Shown: positions 9,986 through 20,027 of the stretch, one piece after another
How positions within the stretch are numbered: position 1 is the first letter of the stretch
How the letters are laid out: each line of letters starts with the position of its first letter
DNA from: Bacteroidota bacterium
GTDB taxonomy: Bacteria; Bacteroidota; Bacteroidia; Flavobacteriales; Flavobacteriaceae
Assembly (NCBI GenBank): GCA_022562895.1
Contig: JADFOK010000006.1
Span: forward strand, 33,071-97,070
Length of the DNA: 64,000 nucleotides
Reading direction: 5' to 3'
The notes under the pieces: generated by a model
Databases searched by the model: none
What the model saw: the letters and a program-made list of their open reading frames with translations, nothing else
What the model was told of the DNA's origin: nothing
Translations under genes and position numbers: made by a program

Positions 9986-10744
9986 ATGATTCGAATTGTA
10001 ATATTAGGAGCCGGTAATGTTAGTACACATCTATGTAAAGCTTTTAATGCTTCAGAAGAAATATTACTGATCCAGTTATATAGCCGTAATAAATCTTCAC
10101 TGAAATCTTTTTCTGAAACAATAGAAACAACTTCATCGATTTCAGAATTAAAAGCTGCCGATGTTTATATTATTGCTATTGCAGACGATTCCATAAAATC
10201 ATTTTCCGAAACATTACCATTTAACGATAAGCTAGTAGTACATACCTCAGGGAGTATGTCAATAAGTGAACTTTCAGAAAATAACCGAAAAGGTGTTTTT
10301 TATCCTTTACAAACATTTACTAAGGAAAGTGAGGTAGATTTTATAAATATCCCAATTTGTATAGAAGCTTCAACTATTCCAGATTTAAAGTTACTTAAGA
10401 AGCTTGGAAGAACAATTTCAGAAAAAGTAGTGAAAATAAATTCTGACGAACGTGCAAAGTTACATTTGGCAGCTGTATTCGTCAATAATTTTGTTAACCA
10501 TCTATATCAAAAAGGTAGTGAGATTTTGGAAGAAAATTCGTTGCCATTCGATTTATTAAAGCCACTTATCATCGAAACGGTCAATAAAATAGAGTCTCTG
10601 TCTCCCAAAGAAGCACAAACCGGACCCGCAAAACGAAATGATATAAAAACAATTGAAAAACACCTACATTTGTTGAAAAATAGTACGCATAAAGAACTAT
10701 ACCTTCAACTAACCAAAGCTATCCAAAAAAAATATAATCCTTAA
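9986..10744 (+). CDS. Rossmann-fold DUF2520 protein
   Basis: The 252-residue product starts with IRIVILGAGNVSTHLC, a dinucleotide-binding GxGxxS/A loop, and ends in a helical dimerisation-like half. This is the F420/ketopantoate-reductase-like layout of DUF2520 proteins, annotated as predicted short-chain dehydrogenases. The substrate is unknown. I chose ATG 9986 rather than the upstream ATG 9929, because the usual family start lies one to three residues before the first beta strand. It leads a forward run with the KdsC-like, UbiA-like and Maf genes. Confidence 0.85.
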   Translation: MIRIVILGAGNVSTHLCKAFNASEEILLIQLYSRNKSSLKSFSETIETTSSISELKAADVYIIAIADDSIKSFSETLPFNDKLVVHTSGSMSISELSENNRKGVFYPLQTFTKESEVDFINIPICIEASTIPDLKLLKKLGRTISEKVVKINSDERAKLHLAAVFVNNFVNHLYQKGSEILEENSLPFDLLKPLIIETVNKIESLSPKEAQTGPAKRNDIKTIEKHLHLLKNSTHKELYLQLTKAIQKKYNP

Positions 10745-10809
10745 AATAATCCTTTTGTATATAAGCAAAAAAATAAACTATAAAGATACCCACCTTAGCT
10801 GGCCTAAAA

Positions 10810-11337
10810 ATGGAAAAAAATTATAAAGAATACCTGCAGCATATAACCACATTTATTTTTGATGTAGATGGCGTATTGACCGATGGCACAATTACCGTTA
10901 CCACTAAGGGCGAATTGTACCGCACTATGAATACCAAAGACGGATATGCATTAAAAGCTGCTCATGAGCAAGGATTTAATGTTTGTATAATTTCGGGGGG
11001 GGCCAATGAAGGGGTTCGACAACGTTTACAAGGACTGGGATTAACCGATATTTATTTAGGAACACATCATAAAACCGAGACCCTGGACATGTATTTAGAT
11101 AGTAATAATATTAAACATGAAAATGTTCTTTTTATGGGTGATGATATCCCCGATTTAATTGTAATGCAAAAAATAGGTTTACCCTGTTGCCCTCAGGATG
11201 CTGTACAAGAAATAAAGGCTATTTCTAAATATGTATCGCATAAAAAAGGAGGAAGGGGTTGTGCGCGTGATGTAATAGAACAAGTTCTTAAAGTTCAGGG
11301 TAAATGGCTTACTAATAACGATGCAAAATATGATTAA
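10810..11337 (+). CDS. kdsC: KdsC-like HAD phosphatase (3-deoxy-D-manno-octulosonate-8-phosphate phosphatase)
   Basis: A 175-residue HAD hydrolase of the capless KdsC type. Motif I is FDVDGVLTDG with nucleophile Asp18 and acid/base Asp20. Motif II is the Ser in CIISGGAN, and motif IV is GDDIPDL. The C-terminal GGRGCARDVIEQVL is typical of KdsC tails, which enter a neighbouring active site in the tetramer. The enzyme removes phosphate from KDO-8-P for lipopolysaccharide core synthesis. Related phosphatases act on other sugar phosphates, and no other KDO gene is close. Confidence 0.88.
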   Translation: MEKNYKEYLQHITTFIFDVDGVLTDGTITVTTKGELYRTMNTKDGYALKAAHEQGFNVCIISGGANEGVRQRLQGLGLTDIYLGTHHKTETLDMYLDSNNIKHENVLFMGDDIPDLIVMQKIGLPCCPQDAVQEIKAISKYVSHKKGGRGCARDVIEQVLKVQGKWLTNNDAKYD

Positions 11338-11382
11338 GGTACGACAACTTTAAACACATATATTTATTTCTTAACCCTATAA

Positions 11383-12297
11383 ATGTCTCACTTTAAACTT
11401 ATTCGTTACCAAAATCTCATGCTAATTGCACTTATGCAAGTGTTCATTAAGTATGGGTTGTTTCATCCCTTTGGTATTGATATTACTTTAAGCAATTTCA
11501 ATTTTGCATTATTAGTTCTTGCTACATTATGCATTGCGGCAGCTGGAAACATTATCAACGACATTTATGATGTTTCTATTGATAATATCAATAAACCAGA
11601 ACAAGTGTTAATTGGTAAGAAAATTTCTGAGAAATCGGCTTTTACGTTTTTCATTATATTAAATGTAATTGGTGTAGGTATTGGGTTTTATCTATCTAGT
11701 AATATTGGTAAACCTGAGTTTGCATCTATCTTTATTGTTATTTCAGCATTGTTATATCTATATGCTTCCTACTTAAAATCTATGTTTATAATAGGAAATA
11801 TAGTTATCTCTACTTTAGTAGCTTCAAGTCTTATTATTGTGGGATTGTTCGATTTACTTCCGGCAATAACTCCAGAAAATCTAGCTACACAATCTACCAT
11901 TTTTAGTATCGTTCTAGATTATGCTTTGTTTGCTTTTCTTATAAATTTAATTAGAGAAATAGTAAAAGATATCCAAGATATGGATGGTGATAAAAACGGT
12001 GGAATGAACACCATACCCATCGTTTTAGGAAGAAAAAGAGCAAATTACATAGTTTTTAGTCTGGGAATACTGGCTCTTTTTATTGTAGTATATTTTACCT
12101 ATACCTATTTATATCACAAACAGCTGGCAGTGCTCTATTTTTTATTACTAATTGTAGCCCCTCTAATCTATTTTTGTGTAAAAGTCTTTAGTGCCCAATA
12201 TCAAAAAGAGTTTTCTTTTTTATCAAAACTTCTTAAACTTATCATGTTTTTTGGAATGTGCTCTATATTAATATACCAATATGTAATTCTGAAATAA
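11383..12297 (+). CDS. UbiA-family prenyltransferase
   Basis: The 304-residue product has about eight or nine membrane helices and the two Asp-rich prenyl-diphosphate motifs of the UbiA family: NDIYDVSID at about residues 58-66 and DIQDMDGDKNGG at about 195-206. In Flavobacteria, proteins of this length beginning like this are usually annotated as geranylgeranylglycerol-phosphate geranylgeranyltransferase. The actual acceptor is not shown by the sequence. The stop codon overlaps the Maf start by one base (TAATG), so the two are translationally linked. Confidence 0.82.
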   Translation: MSHFKLIRYQNLMLIALMQVFIKYGLFHPFGIDITLSNFNFALLVLATLCIAAAGNIINDIYDVSIDNINKPEQVLIGKKISEKSAFTFFIILNVIGVGIGFYLSSNIGKPEFASIFIVISALLYLYASYLKSMFIIGNIVISTLVASSLIIVGLFDLLPAITPENLATQSTIFSIVLDYALFAFLINLIREIVKDIQDMDGDKNGGMNTIPIVLGRKRANYIVFSLGILALFIVVYFTYTYLYHKQLAVLYFLLLIVAPLIYFCVKVFSAQYQKEFSFLSKLLKLIMFFGMCSILIYQYVILK

Positions 12298-12884
12298 TGC
12301 TTTCTGAAAAATTAAAAAATTATCATATTATCCTTGGGTCTGGTTCTCCAAGAAGGCATCATTTTTTTAAAGAAATGGGAATTGATTTTACTATAGAGTT
12401 AAAAGAAGTTGTAGAATCCTATCCCGGGCATTTACAGGCATCAGAGATTACCGATTTTCTTTCCCAGCTTAAAGCTTCAGTATTTACAGATCTAACTGAA
12501 AAGGATATTGTAATAACTAGTGATACGATTGTATGGCAAGATGACAAAGCCATTGGCAAACCCAAGAATATTGAAGAAGCTAAAGGTATGTTACAATCGC
12601 TTAGTGAAAGGATGCACGAAGTAATTACATCGGTGTGTTTTACTGGAAAAAACTTTCAAAAAACCATAAACTATACTACCAAAGTATGGTTCAAGAAACT
12701 TACCGAAGAAGAAATCGACTTTTACCTCAACAAATTCAAACCTTTTGATAAAGCAGGGAGTTACGGAATACAAGAATGGATAGGATACATTGGAATTGAA
12801 AAAATAGAAGGCTCCTATTTTAATGTAATGGGGCTCCCCACACATCTTGTATATAAAACATTAATTGAGATTGCTAACGATTAA
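12297..12884 (+). CDS. maf: Maf-family nucleotide pyrophosphatase
   Basis: The 195-residue product begins with the Maf signature ILGSGSPRRHHFF and has the catalytic region SDTIVW with the following K-P segment (GKPKNIEEA). Maf proteins hydrolyse dTTP, UTP or modified nucleotides to monophosphates in house-cleaning; YhdE-type members prefer dTTP and UTP. I chose the ATG that overlaps the upstream TAA, since the longer frame from 12258 adds residues inside the prenyltransferase gene that do not match the family. Confidence 0.92.
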   Translation: MLSEKLKNYHIILGSGSPRRHHFFKEMGIDFTIELKEVVESYPGHLQASEITDFLSQLKASVFTDLTEKDIVITSDTIVWQDDKAIGKPKNIEEAKGMLQSLSERMHEVITSVCFTGKNFQKTINYTTKVWFKKLTEEEIDFYLNKFKPFDKAGSYGIQEWIGYIGIEKIEGSYFNVMGLPTHLVYKTLIEIAND

Positions 12885-12952
12885 TAAGACATTAAAATTA
12901 TTATTTAATGTTAAAGATTAGCTAATTCTATTTTATACTTTTTCAATTTGGG

Positions 12953-12960
12953 TATATTTG
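12953..12960 (+). promoter_or_regulatory. Possible -7 box of the PIG-L operon
   Basis: TATATTTG fits TAnnTTTG and lies 31 bases before the PIG-L start codon. A TTG at 12948-12950 is too close to serve as the -33 element, and none is seen at the right distance. Confidence 0.45.
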
Positions 12961-12991
12961 AACGATACCAAATAACGAATCTTAAATAACT

Positions 12992-15487
12992 ATGCATAAA
13001 ATTATTTCTGTTCTATTTACATTTATTCTTTGCACAGCTACTCTTTTTGCTCAACAGCCAAAAAAACCTAATACTTCCGAGATATATCACTCCCTTCAAA
13101 AGTTAAATTTTTTAGGCTCGGCCCTATATATCGCGGCACATCCCGACGACGAAAACACACGATTAATTTCGCATCTATCAAACGAAGTTCATGCACGAAC
13201 TGCTTATTTATCAATTACAAGAGGAGATGGCGGACAAAATCTTATCGGTCCAGAAATCAGAGAATTGTTAGGTGTGATTAGAACCCAGGAACTTTTAGCT
13301 GCAAGACGAACCGATGGCAGTCAGCAATTTTTTACTCGTGCTAACGATTTTGGTTATTCTAAACATCCAGATGAAACTCTTGAGATATGGAATCGTAAAG
13401 AAGTTTTAAGTGATGTAGTCCTTACCATCCGAAGGTTTAAGCCCGATATAATCATCAATCGTTTTAATCATCGAAATCCAGGTAGCACCCATGGCCATCA
13501 TACCTCTTCGGCAATGTTGAGTATTGATGCTTTCGAAATGGTTGGTGATGCTTCAAAATATCCAAAAACAGCTGTAAAATATGGTGTCTGGCAACCCAAA
13601 CGACTATTTTTTAATACTTCCTGGTGGTTTTATGGGAGTAGAGAAAAATTTGAAAAAGCCGACAAAACCAATCTTGTTGAAGTCGAAACCGGAAGTTATT
13701 ATCCTTCCTTAGGACTTTCTAATGGTGAGATCGCCTCTTTAAGCAGGAGCATGCACAAATCTCAAGGATTTGGAAGTACCGGATCCAGAGGTAACCAAAC
13801 AGAATATCTAGAATTTTTAAAAGGTGATTTTCCAACCGATAAAACCAATCTTTTTGATGGAATAAATACAACCTGGTCACGCTTAGAGGGTGGAAAAGCT
13901 ATTGGAACTATCCTAAATTATTTAGAAGATAATTTTAATTTTAAAGAACCGTCAGAAATGCTCCCGGATTTATTGAAAGCATACCAATTAGTCATTCAAC
14001 TAAATGATAAACACTGGAGAGAAATTAAGACTGAACAGCTAAAAAAACTTATACTGGATTCTGGTGGAATTTTTCTTGAAGCCGTTTCAGAAAAAAATTC
14101 GATTAATCCCAATGAAAATTACAATATCAAAATCGAAGCCATTAATCGTGGAAGTACTGCAATAACGTTTACCAGTATTAAATCAAATAAAGACCTAATA
14201 ATAGAAACGATAAATGAAAATCTCCTTCCCAATAAGAAAATAAACATAAATATTAGTGTCAATTCGGAAAATCACAGCTTAAAATATTCAACTCCCTATT
14301 GGCTCAACGAAAAGGGTACCCTGGGAATGTATAAGGCTCCAGATGATTTAATTGGCCTACCTGAATCTCCAGCACCTGAGAAAGTAATATTTGAATTAGC
14401 ATTTGGAGATATAGTTATTCCTTTTTCCAAAGAAGTAGTTTTTAAGTTTAATGATCCGGTAAAAGGCGAAGTATATAGACCTCTGGAAATTCTTCCTGAA
14501 GTTACCTCAAGCATCCCTGAAAAAGTGCTTATTTTTTCAACTGAGGAAACAAAAAAAATTCCTGTAATCATTAGAGCTGGAAAAGATAATATTTTTGGTA
14601 CCGTTTCATTGCAACACCCTAAGGGATGGATAGTCTCACCCTCCCAACAAACCTTTAATATTTCAACAAAAGATCAAGAAGAAACAATATTATTTTCAGT
14701 AAAACCACCAAAAAATCAAAGTGAAGGGTATTTAATACCCCAGATCCAAATTGGTGATAATTTATATAATAAAGAACTCGTCATAATCGATTATGATCAT
14801 ATCCCCTATCAAAGTGTATTATTGCCTTCCAAAGCAAAAGTAGTACGGATAAACCTTCAGAAAAAAGGACAAAATATTGGTTATATAGAGGGTGCCGGAG
14901 ATGCAATTCCTGAAAGCTTAAAGCAAATAGGATATGATGTGACCACGATACCTGCTTCAGAGATCACTCGAGATAATTTGAAACAATACGATGCTATTGT
15001 TGTAGGAATTAGAGCTTATAATACAGTGCCGGAATTATCTTTTAGACAACCCGTTTTAATGAATTATGTAGAAAATGGAGGTACTTTGATATTACAATAT
15101 AATACTAATCGTCGATTAGTTACCAATGAATTAGCTCCTTTCTCGTTAACTTTATCCAGAGATAGAGTGACCGATGAATTTTCTGAAGTTGAAATACTTA
15201 ATCCCGATCATCCCATTTTAAATACACCTAATATAATTACACAAGTTGATTTTGAAGGATGGGTGCAAGAACGTGGGTTATATTTTCCAAATAAATGGGC
15301 GGAAGAGTTTACCCCAATCCTAGGTATGCATGATACTAACTATCCACAAACTAATGGCGCTCTATTAGTAGCGAATTATGGTAAGGGATATTATATATAT
15401 ACAGGCTTAAGTTTCTTTAGAGAACTTCCAGCAGGAGTACCCGGTGCTTACCGATTGTTTGCTAATTTATTATCTATTGGAAAATGA
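12992..15487 (+). CDS. Exported PIG-L (LmbE-like) deacetylase with C-terminal glutamine-amidotransferase-like domain
   Basis: The 831-residue product has a signal peptide ending near TLFAQ. A PIG-L domain follows at about residues 42-290 with the zinc motif AAHPDDE (His50, Asp53) and the distal HGHH ligand region. The middle holds beta-sandwich domains. The last 200 residues (IGYDVTTIPASEITRDNLKQ and onward) resemble the ThuA/class I amidotransferase-like fold. PIG-L enzymes remove N-acetyl groups from sugars such as GlcNAc conjugates. Location is periplasmic or surface. The stop codon overlaps the start of the 37-residue membrane protein, and a symporter gene follows, which suggests import of the product. 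Confidence 0.85.
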   Translation: MHKIISVLFTFILCTATLFAQQPKKPNTSEIYHSLQKLNFLGSALYIAAHPDDENTRLISHLSNEVHARTAYLSITRGDGGQNLIGPEIRELLGVIRTQELLAARRTDGSQQFFTRANDFGYSKHPDETLEIWNRKEVLSDVVLTIRRFKPDIIINRFNHRNPGSTHGHHTSSAMLSIDAFEMVGDASKYPKTAVKYGVWQPKRLFFNTSWWFYGSREKFEKADKTNLVEVETGSYYPSLGLSNGEIASLSRSMHKSQGFGSTGSRGNQTEYLEFLKGDFPTDKTNLFDGINTTWSRLEGGKAIGTILNYLEDNFNFKEPSEMLPDLLKAYQLVIQLNDKHWREIKTEQLKKLILDSGGIFLEAVSEKNSINPNENYNIKIEAINRGSTAITFTSIKSNKDLIIETINENLLPNKKININISVNSENHSLKYSTPYWLNEKGTLGMYKAPDDLIGLPESPAPEKVIFELAFGDIVIPFSKEVVFKFNDPVKGEVYRPLEILPEVTSSIPEKVLIFSTEETKKIPVIIRAGKDNIFGTVSLQHPKGWIVSPSQQTFNISTKDQEETILFSVKPPKNQSEGYLIPQIQIGDNLYNKELVIIDYDHIPYQSVLLPSKAKVVRINLQKKGQNIGYIEGAGDAIPESLKQIGYDVTTIPASEITRDNLKQYDAIVVGIRAYNTVPELSFRQPVLMNYVENGGTLILQYNTNRRLVTNELAPFSLTLSRDRVTDEFSEVEILNPDHPILNTPNIITQVDFEGWVQERGLYFPNKWAEEFTPILGMHDTNYPQTNGALLVANYGKGYYIYTGLSFFRELPAGVPGAYRLFANLLSIGK

Positions 15488-15597
15488 CAACACCAAAAAA
15501 AGAAAAATATATCTGGAAAAAATGGTACACTCTTGTGTTGGTGATAAATGCCATTTACATCATTCTGTTTTATTTTATAACGAAAAGTTACTCATAA
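15484..15597 (+). CDS. Tiny membrane protein between PIG-L and symporter genes, 37 residues
   Basis: The ATG at 15484 overlaps the PIG-L stop in ATGA, and the TAA at 15595-15597 is one base before the symporter ATG. The product has a basic N-terminus (MTTPKKEKYIWKKW), one strongly hydrophobic segment (about 16-33) and a short tail. This is the layout of a single-pass membrane protein, N-terminus inside. The tight coupling on both sides argues for real translation. It may be a small companion subunit of the sodium:solute symporter, as DUF4212-type proteins are elsewhere, but that is inference. Confidence 0.7.
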   Translation: MTTPKKEKYIWKKWYTLVLVINAIYIILFYFITKSYS

Positions 15598-15598
15598 T

Positions 15599-17278
15599 AT
15601 GCAATTAATAGATTGGATAATTCTTGTGGGTACACTTCTTTTCATAGTATTATATGGCACCTATAAAACAAGAGGCAATAAAAATGTAACCGATTATATA
15701 AAAGGAGGTAGCGATGCTAAATGGTGGACTATTGGGTTGAGTGTTATGGCAACTCAAGCCAGTGCAATTACTTTTTTATCAACCCCCGGACAAGCATTTC
15801 ATGACGGGATGGGTTTTGTACAGTTTTACTTTGGATTGCCTATTGCTATGGTGATTATTTGTCTGGTATTTATCCCCCTATATCATAAACTAAAAGTCTT
15901 TACGGCTTACGAATTTCTCGAAAGCAGATTCGATCTAAAAACACGAACATTAACCGCAATATTATTTTTGATTCAACGAGGATTAGCTGCAGGAATAACC
16001 ATTTTTGCTCCGGCAATTATCCTTTCGGCTGTATTGGGCTGGAACTTATTTTATCTCAATATTATCATTGGAGTATTAGTAATTATATATACTCTGAGTG
16101 GAGGTACCAAGGCAGTAAGCATTACACAGAAACAGCAAATGGGAGTGATTTTTGCGGGAATGCTTATTTCATTTTTACTTATTCTTAATTATCTTCCCTT
16201 AGACATCACCTTTTCAAAAGCTCTGGATATTGCAGGAGCTAGTGGGAAAATGGAGGTTTTAGATTTTTCATTCGATTTTGATAACCGCTATACTTTTTGG
16301 AGCGGTATTATAGGGGGAACTTTTTTGGCACTTTCCTATTTTGGAACAGACCAAAGTCAAGTACAACGTTACCTCGCCGGGAAGTCAGTAAAACAAAGTC
16401 AGTTGGGTTTAATTTTTAACGGTTTAGTGAAAATACCTATGCAATTTTTTATCCTCCTGGTGGGAATCATGGTTTTTGTTTTTTACCAATTCAATAGTTC
16501 TCCATTGAATTTTAATCCCTCTGCAATAGAAGATGTGAAAAATTCAGAATATGCTTCCGAATATTATGTCTTGGAATCTGAAAAACAAGAACTGGAAAAG
16601 GTAATTACAACAAAACAATTGGCTTTTGCAGCTTCCGATAATACTTCTGAAAAGGAAATACTTATAACTGAAATTAAATCATTGAACGATTTAGAAAATG
16701 GTCTGCGGGAACAAACCAAAGTATTGATAAAAAGGGCGAATCCCGATGCTGAAACTAATGATAAGGATTATGTATTTATTCATTTTATCCTTACCAATTT
16801 ACCTCGTGGTCTGATAGGATTATTACTCGCTGTAATTTTAAGTGCTGCAATGTCTAGTACAGCCTCCGAACTTAATGCACTTGCCGCAACAACAACGATA
16901 GATTTATATAAGAGAAATGTTGCGAAAAAAACGGAAATTCATTATGTGAATGCTACTAAATGGTTTACATTACTTTGGGGTATTATTGCAATATCGGTTG
17001 CTAGTGTAGCTAATCTGTTTGATAATTTGATCCAACTTGTAAATATTATTGGATCGATATTTTATGGTAATGTATTGGGTATATTCCTGCTTGCATTTTT
17101 TGTAAAATACGTAAAGGGTAAAGCTGTTTTCTTATCTGCAATTATTACCCAGATTATCATTATTTATATATGGTATATAGACCTCATGCCCTATTTATGG
17201 CTAAATCTTGTAGGTTGTACTATTGTCATGGGACTTGCTTTAATCTTGCAGGTTTTTACTATAAATAAGAAAATTTAA
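15599..17278 (+). CDS. Sodium:solute symporter (SSS family)
   Basis: The 559-residue product has about 13 membrane helices and the SSS-family core, including the first helix region (WWTIGLSVMATQASAITFLSTPGQA) and the conserved later helix (LAVILSAAMSSTASELNALAATT). A hydrophilic insertion of about 60 residues (about 315-380, rich in Glu and Lys) splits the helices. The family imports sugars, amino acids or related solutes with Na+. The substrate is not readable from sequence. Its place directly after the deacetylase suggests the solute is a product of that enzyme. Confidence 0.9.
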   Translation: MQLIDWIILVGTLLFIVLYGTYKTRGNKNVTDYIKGGSDAKWWTIGLSVMATQASAITFLSTPGQAFHDGMGFVQFYFGLPIAMVIICLVFIPLYHKLKVFTAYEFLESRFDLKTRTLTAILFLIQRGLAAGITIFAPAIILSAVLGWNLFYLNIIIGVLVIIYTLSGGTKAVSITQKQQMGVIFAGMLISFLLILNYLPLDITFSKALDIAGASGKMEVLDFSFDFDNRYTFWSGIIGGTFLALSYFGTDQSQVQRYLAGKSVKQSQLGLIFNGLVKIPMQFFILLVGIMVFVFYQFNSSPLNFNPSAIEDVKNSEYASEYYVLESEKQELEKVITTKQLAFAASDNTSEKEILITEIKSLNDLENGLREQTKVLIKRANPDAETNDKDYVFIHFILTNLPRGLIGLLLAVILSAAMSSTASELNALAATTTIDLYKRNVAKKTEIHYVNATKWFTLLWGIIAISVASVANLFDNLIQLVNIIGSIFYGNVLGIFLLAFFVKYVKGKAVFLSAIITQIIIIYIWYIDLMPYLWLNLVGCTIVMGLALILQVFTINKKI

Positions 17279-17550
17279 AGTTATTTTTATTTATTATTAT
17301 ATTCAATTTTTATTTTGTTTGAAATAACACATAATTAAAAGTAGATTGTATAAGAACATATAATATTCTTTAATAATTTAATAAAAATTCGTAATAATTA
17401 CAGTGCAATAATTAATTCAGATTTGTACTTTTACATAAGACAGATTGAAATTTCCTCAAATATTACTTTACAAGTAATAAATTAATTGCCTATACAATTA
17501 GTATAAAAAATGAAAATAAAAACAACGCATCTTTATTTATAATTAGTGTA

Positions 17551-19821
17551 ATGCTGGTTCTTTTTTACGGGTGCAAAGAATCTCAAGATGATACCAAGAA
17601 TGAATTTCTAACAGAATTTAAAGAAAAAATCGCGAAATCTTATGCGGATTCTGAAGAGTGGTGGCCGGAAAAAAAACGTCCCCTAAAAGGTGCTCCTAAT
17701 GTAATTATCTTTCTTTTAGATGATGTGGGATTTGCACAGATAGGTTCATTTGGGGGTCTGATCAAGACACCAAATATTGATGAGTTAGCAGCTAATGGAC
17801 TGAGATACAATAATTTTCATACTACAGCATTGTGTTCTCCTTCACGTGCCACATTAATGGCAGGCCGAAACCCACATACCATTGGATTGGGTAGCCATGC
17901 CCTTACGGCCATGGGTTTTCCGGGTTATAATGCAATTGTTCCCCCATCGGCAAAATCGGTAGCCAATTATTTAGAGGAAGCAGGTTATATAAACTATGCC
18001 CTTGGAAAGTGGGATCACACCCCTTTATATGAAGTGTCTCAAATTGGACCCTTCGATCGTTGGCCAAGTAATGAAGGTTTTGCACACTCTTACACTTTTA
18101 TGGCTGCAGATGTTCATCAATTCATTCCTGTCATGTGGGATGATCATCATCCGGAACCCTACACAAGAGTAGCACACCTTGATGAGGAATTAGCCGATAG
18201 AGCTATTGAGAATATTACAGGACATAAATCCATAGACAAGAAACTTCCTTTTATGATGCTTTGGGCCTCGGGCTCCATGCATTCACCACATCCTGCCCCC
18301 GATTCCTATTTAGATAAGTATAGAGGTATGTTTGATATGGGCTGGGATGAAGCTCGTATCCAGATCCTTGAAAATCAAAAGAAATTGGGAATTATACCCG
18401 AAAATACCAAGCTTTCTAAAAGAATTCCTGAATTACCTGCCTGGGATTCTCTTCCCGATGACGAAAAGATATTGTATGCTCGCCAGATGGAAGTTTTTGC
18501 TGCTCAAATGGAACATGTCGATTTCCAAATAGGAAGAATTATTGCAACCTTAAAACGGATAGGTGAATATGATAACACACTTATTTTTGTTACATCAGAT
18601 AATGGAGCCAGTGGTGAAGGTGGTCTAGCCGGTACGTTCAATGAGACCTATGTTCTTAACGGAATGCAGACTCCCTTCGATGCCAATATGAGACATTTAG
18701 AGCATTGGGGACAGTGGGATACATATCCTCATTATCATGCAGGTTGGGCAGGAGCTGGTAATACACCATTCCCATATTTTAAGCAGAGCTCACACAGAGG
18801 TGGCCAGGCAGATGCTTTAATTGTTCACTGGCCAAATGGTATCAAAGCAAAAGGAGAGATTCGTAATCAATATCATCACATCAGTGATATTGCTCCTACT
18901 ATCCTTGAAGCTGCGGGAGTTGAAGTACCCGAGGAATATCATGGGATTAAGCAACAACCTATGACAGGTTTGGCCATGAATTATTCATTCGACAATGCAG
19001 ATGCTGCCGACGTTAAAACCGTTCAGTATTATGAGATGTTTGGTAACCGTGCCATCTATGCGGATGGATGGAAAGCAGTAACCTTGCATGCCAACCGTAT
19101 GCCTTGGGATATAACAAAAAGAGGGGACCCTGAAGATGACGTTTGGGAATTGTATAACGTAGCTGAAGATTTTTCTGAAAGCACGAATTTAGCTGAAGTA
19201 CATCCGGAGAAATTGGAAGAATTGAAAAAATTGTTTGAAGAGGAGGCTTGGAAAAATAATGTGTATCCTCTGCATGATGATATGATGACCCGAATGGCTA
19301 ATATTAATTTAATCATATTTGGCGATCAAAAGGAATTTACCTATTACGCACCAGGTGCTGTTCGTATCGCTGAAAAATCTTCGGTACCCGTTAAAAACAG
19401 ATCACATACGATAGAAACAACTATCGACTTAAAAGGTGATGAAGAAGGTGTCATTATTTCTTGTGGTGGTATGACGGGTGGTTATTCCATGTATATCAAG
19501 GATCATAAACTTCATTTTGATTACAACTTTCTTGATGGGATACATTACCATATCACATCACCTATATTACCTAAAGGAATTGTAGACATAAAATATGATT
19601 TTACCTTAACAGGCCCATGGGCTGGTATTGGAGTACTTTACGTAAATGGTGAAAAAGTAGGTGAAGCAGATATGCCTAAAATGCATATTAGCACCTATTC
19701 TCTTGCAGAAACATTTGATATTGGTATTGATTATGGTACCCAGGTGGATCCCAATTATGAAGGAAGTCCATTTAAATTCACTGGAGAGATTGATCGGGTT
19801 ATTGTAACATTAACCGATTAA
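17551..19821 (+). CDS. Arylsulfatase (formylglycine-dependent), with apparently frameshifted lipoprotein signal
   Basis: The 756-residue sulfatase hydrolyses a sulfate ester. The metal-binding NVIIFLLDDVG segment is at residues 50-60 and the modification motif C-S-P-S-R at 95-99, where Cys95 becomes formylglycine. The last 150 residues form a beta-rich extra domain. The annotated ATG leaves only MLVLFYGC before the lipid-attachment-like Cys. The frame is open upstream, and adding one A to the A-run at 17518-17522 would create a full lipoprotein signal starting at ATG 17510. A gene for a formylglycine-generating enzyme follows. The natural substrate is unknown. Confidence 0.9.
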   Translation: MLVLFYGCKESQDDTKNEFLTEFKEKIAKSYADSEEWWPEKKRPLKGAPNVIIFLLDDVGFAQIGSFGGLIKTPNIDELAANGLRYNNFHTTALCSPSRATLMAGRNPHTIGLGSHALTAMGFPGYNAIVPPSAKSVANYLEEAGYINYALGKWDHTPLYEVSQIGPFDRWPSNEGFAHSYTFMAADVHQFIPVMWDDHHPEPYTRVAHLDEELADRAIENITGHKSIDKKLPFMMLWASGSMHSPHPAPDSYLDKYRGMFDMGWDEARIQILENQKKLGIIPENTKLSKRIPELPAWDSLPDDEKILYARQMEVFAAQMEHVDFQIGRIIATLKRIGEYDNTLIFVTSDNGASGEGGLAGTFNETYVLNGMQTPFDANMRHLEHWGQWDTYPHYHAGWAGAGNTPFPYFKQSSHRGGQADALIVHWPNGIKAKGEIRNQYHHISDIAPTILEAAGVEVPEEYHGIKQQPMTGLAMNYSFDNADAADVKTVQYYEMFGNRAIYADGWKAVTLHANRMPWDITKRGDPEDDVWELYNVAEDFSESTNLAEVHPEKLEELKKLFEEEAWKNNVYPLHDDMMTRMANINLIIFGDQKEFTYYAPGAVRIAEKSSVPVKNRSHTIETTIDLKGDEEGVIISCGGMTGGYSMYIKDHKLHFDYNFLDGIHYHITSPILPKGIVDIKYDFTLTGPWAGIGVLYVNGEKVGEADMPKMHISTYSLAETFDIGIDYGTQVDPNYEGSPFKFTGEIDRVIVTLTD

Positions 19822-19844
19822 TTTTAATGTATTAATGTAAATTG

Positions 19845-19872
19845 AGGCCAGATAATTTTTATTATCTGGTCT
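19845..19872 (+). terminator. Hairpin terminator after the sulfatase gene
   Basis: Arms 19845-19856 and 19861-19872 form a 12-base stem with one G-T pair around a TTTT loop, followed by a weak T-rich stretch. It lies 23 bases after the sulfatase stop. Confidence 0.6.
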
Positions 19873-20027
19873 TTATTTGAAAAAGGCTGGACAATAATTG
19901 ATATGGAGAGGGATTGGAAAATTATATATCCATTTGAATTATCAGAGCAGTAAGCGAAAATCTTACCTGCAAACTAAAAACAAATAATATACATTTTTTA
20001 TATTTGCTATTAATTCCTAACCTTACT

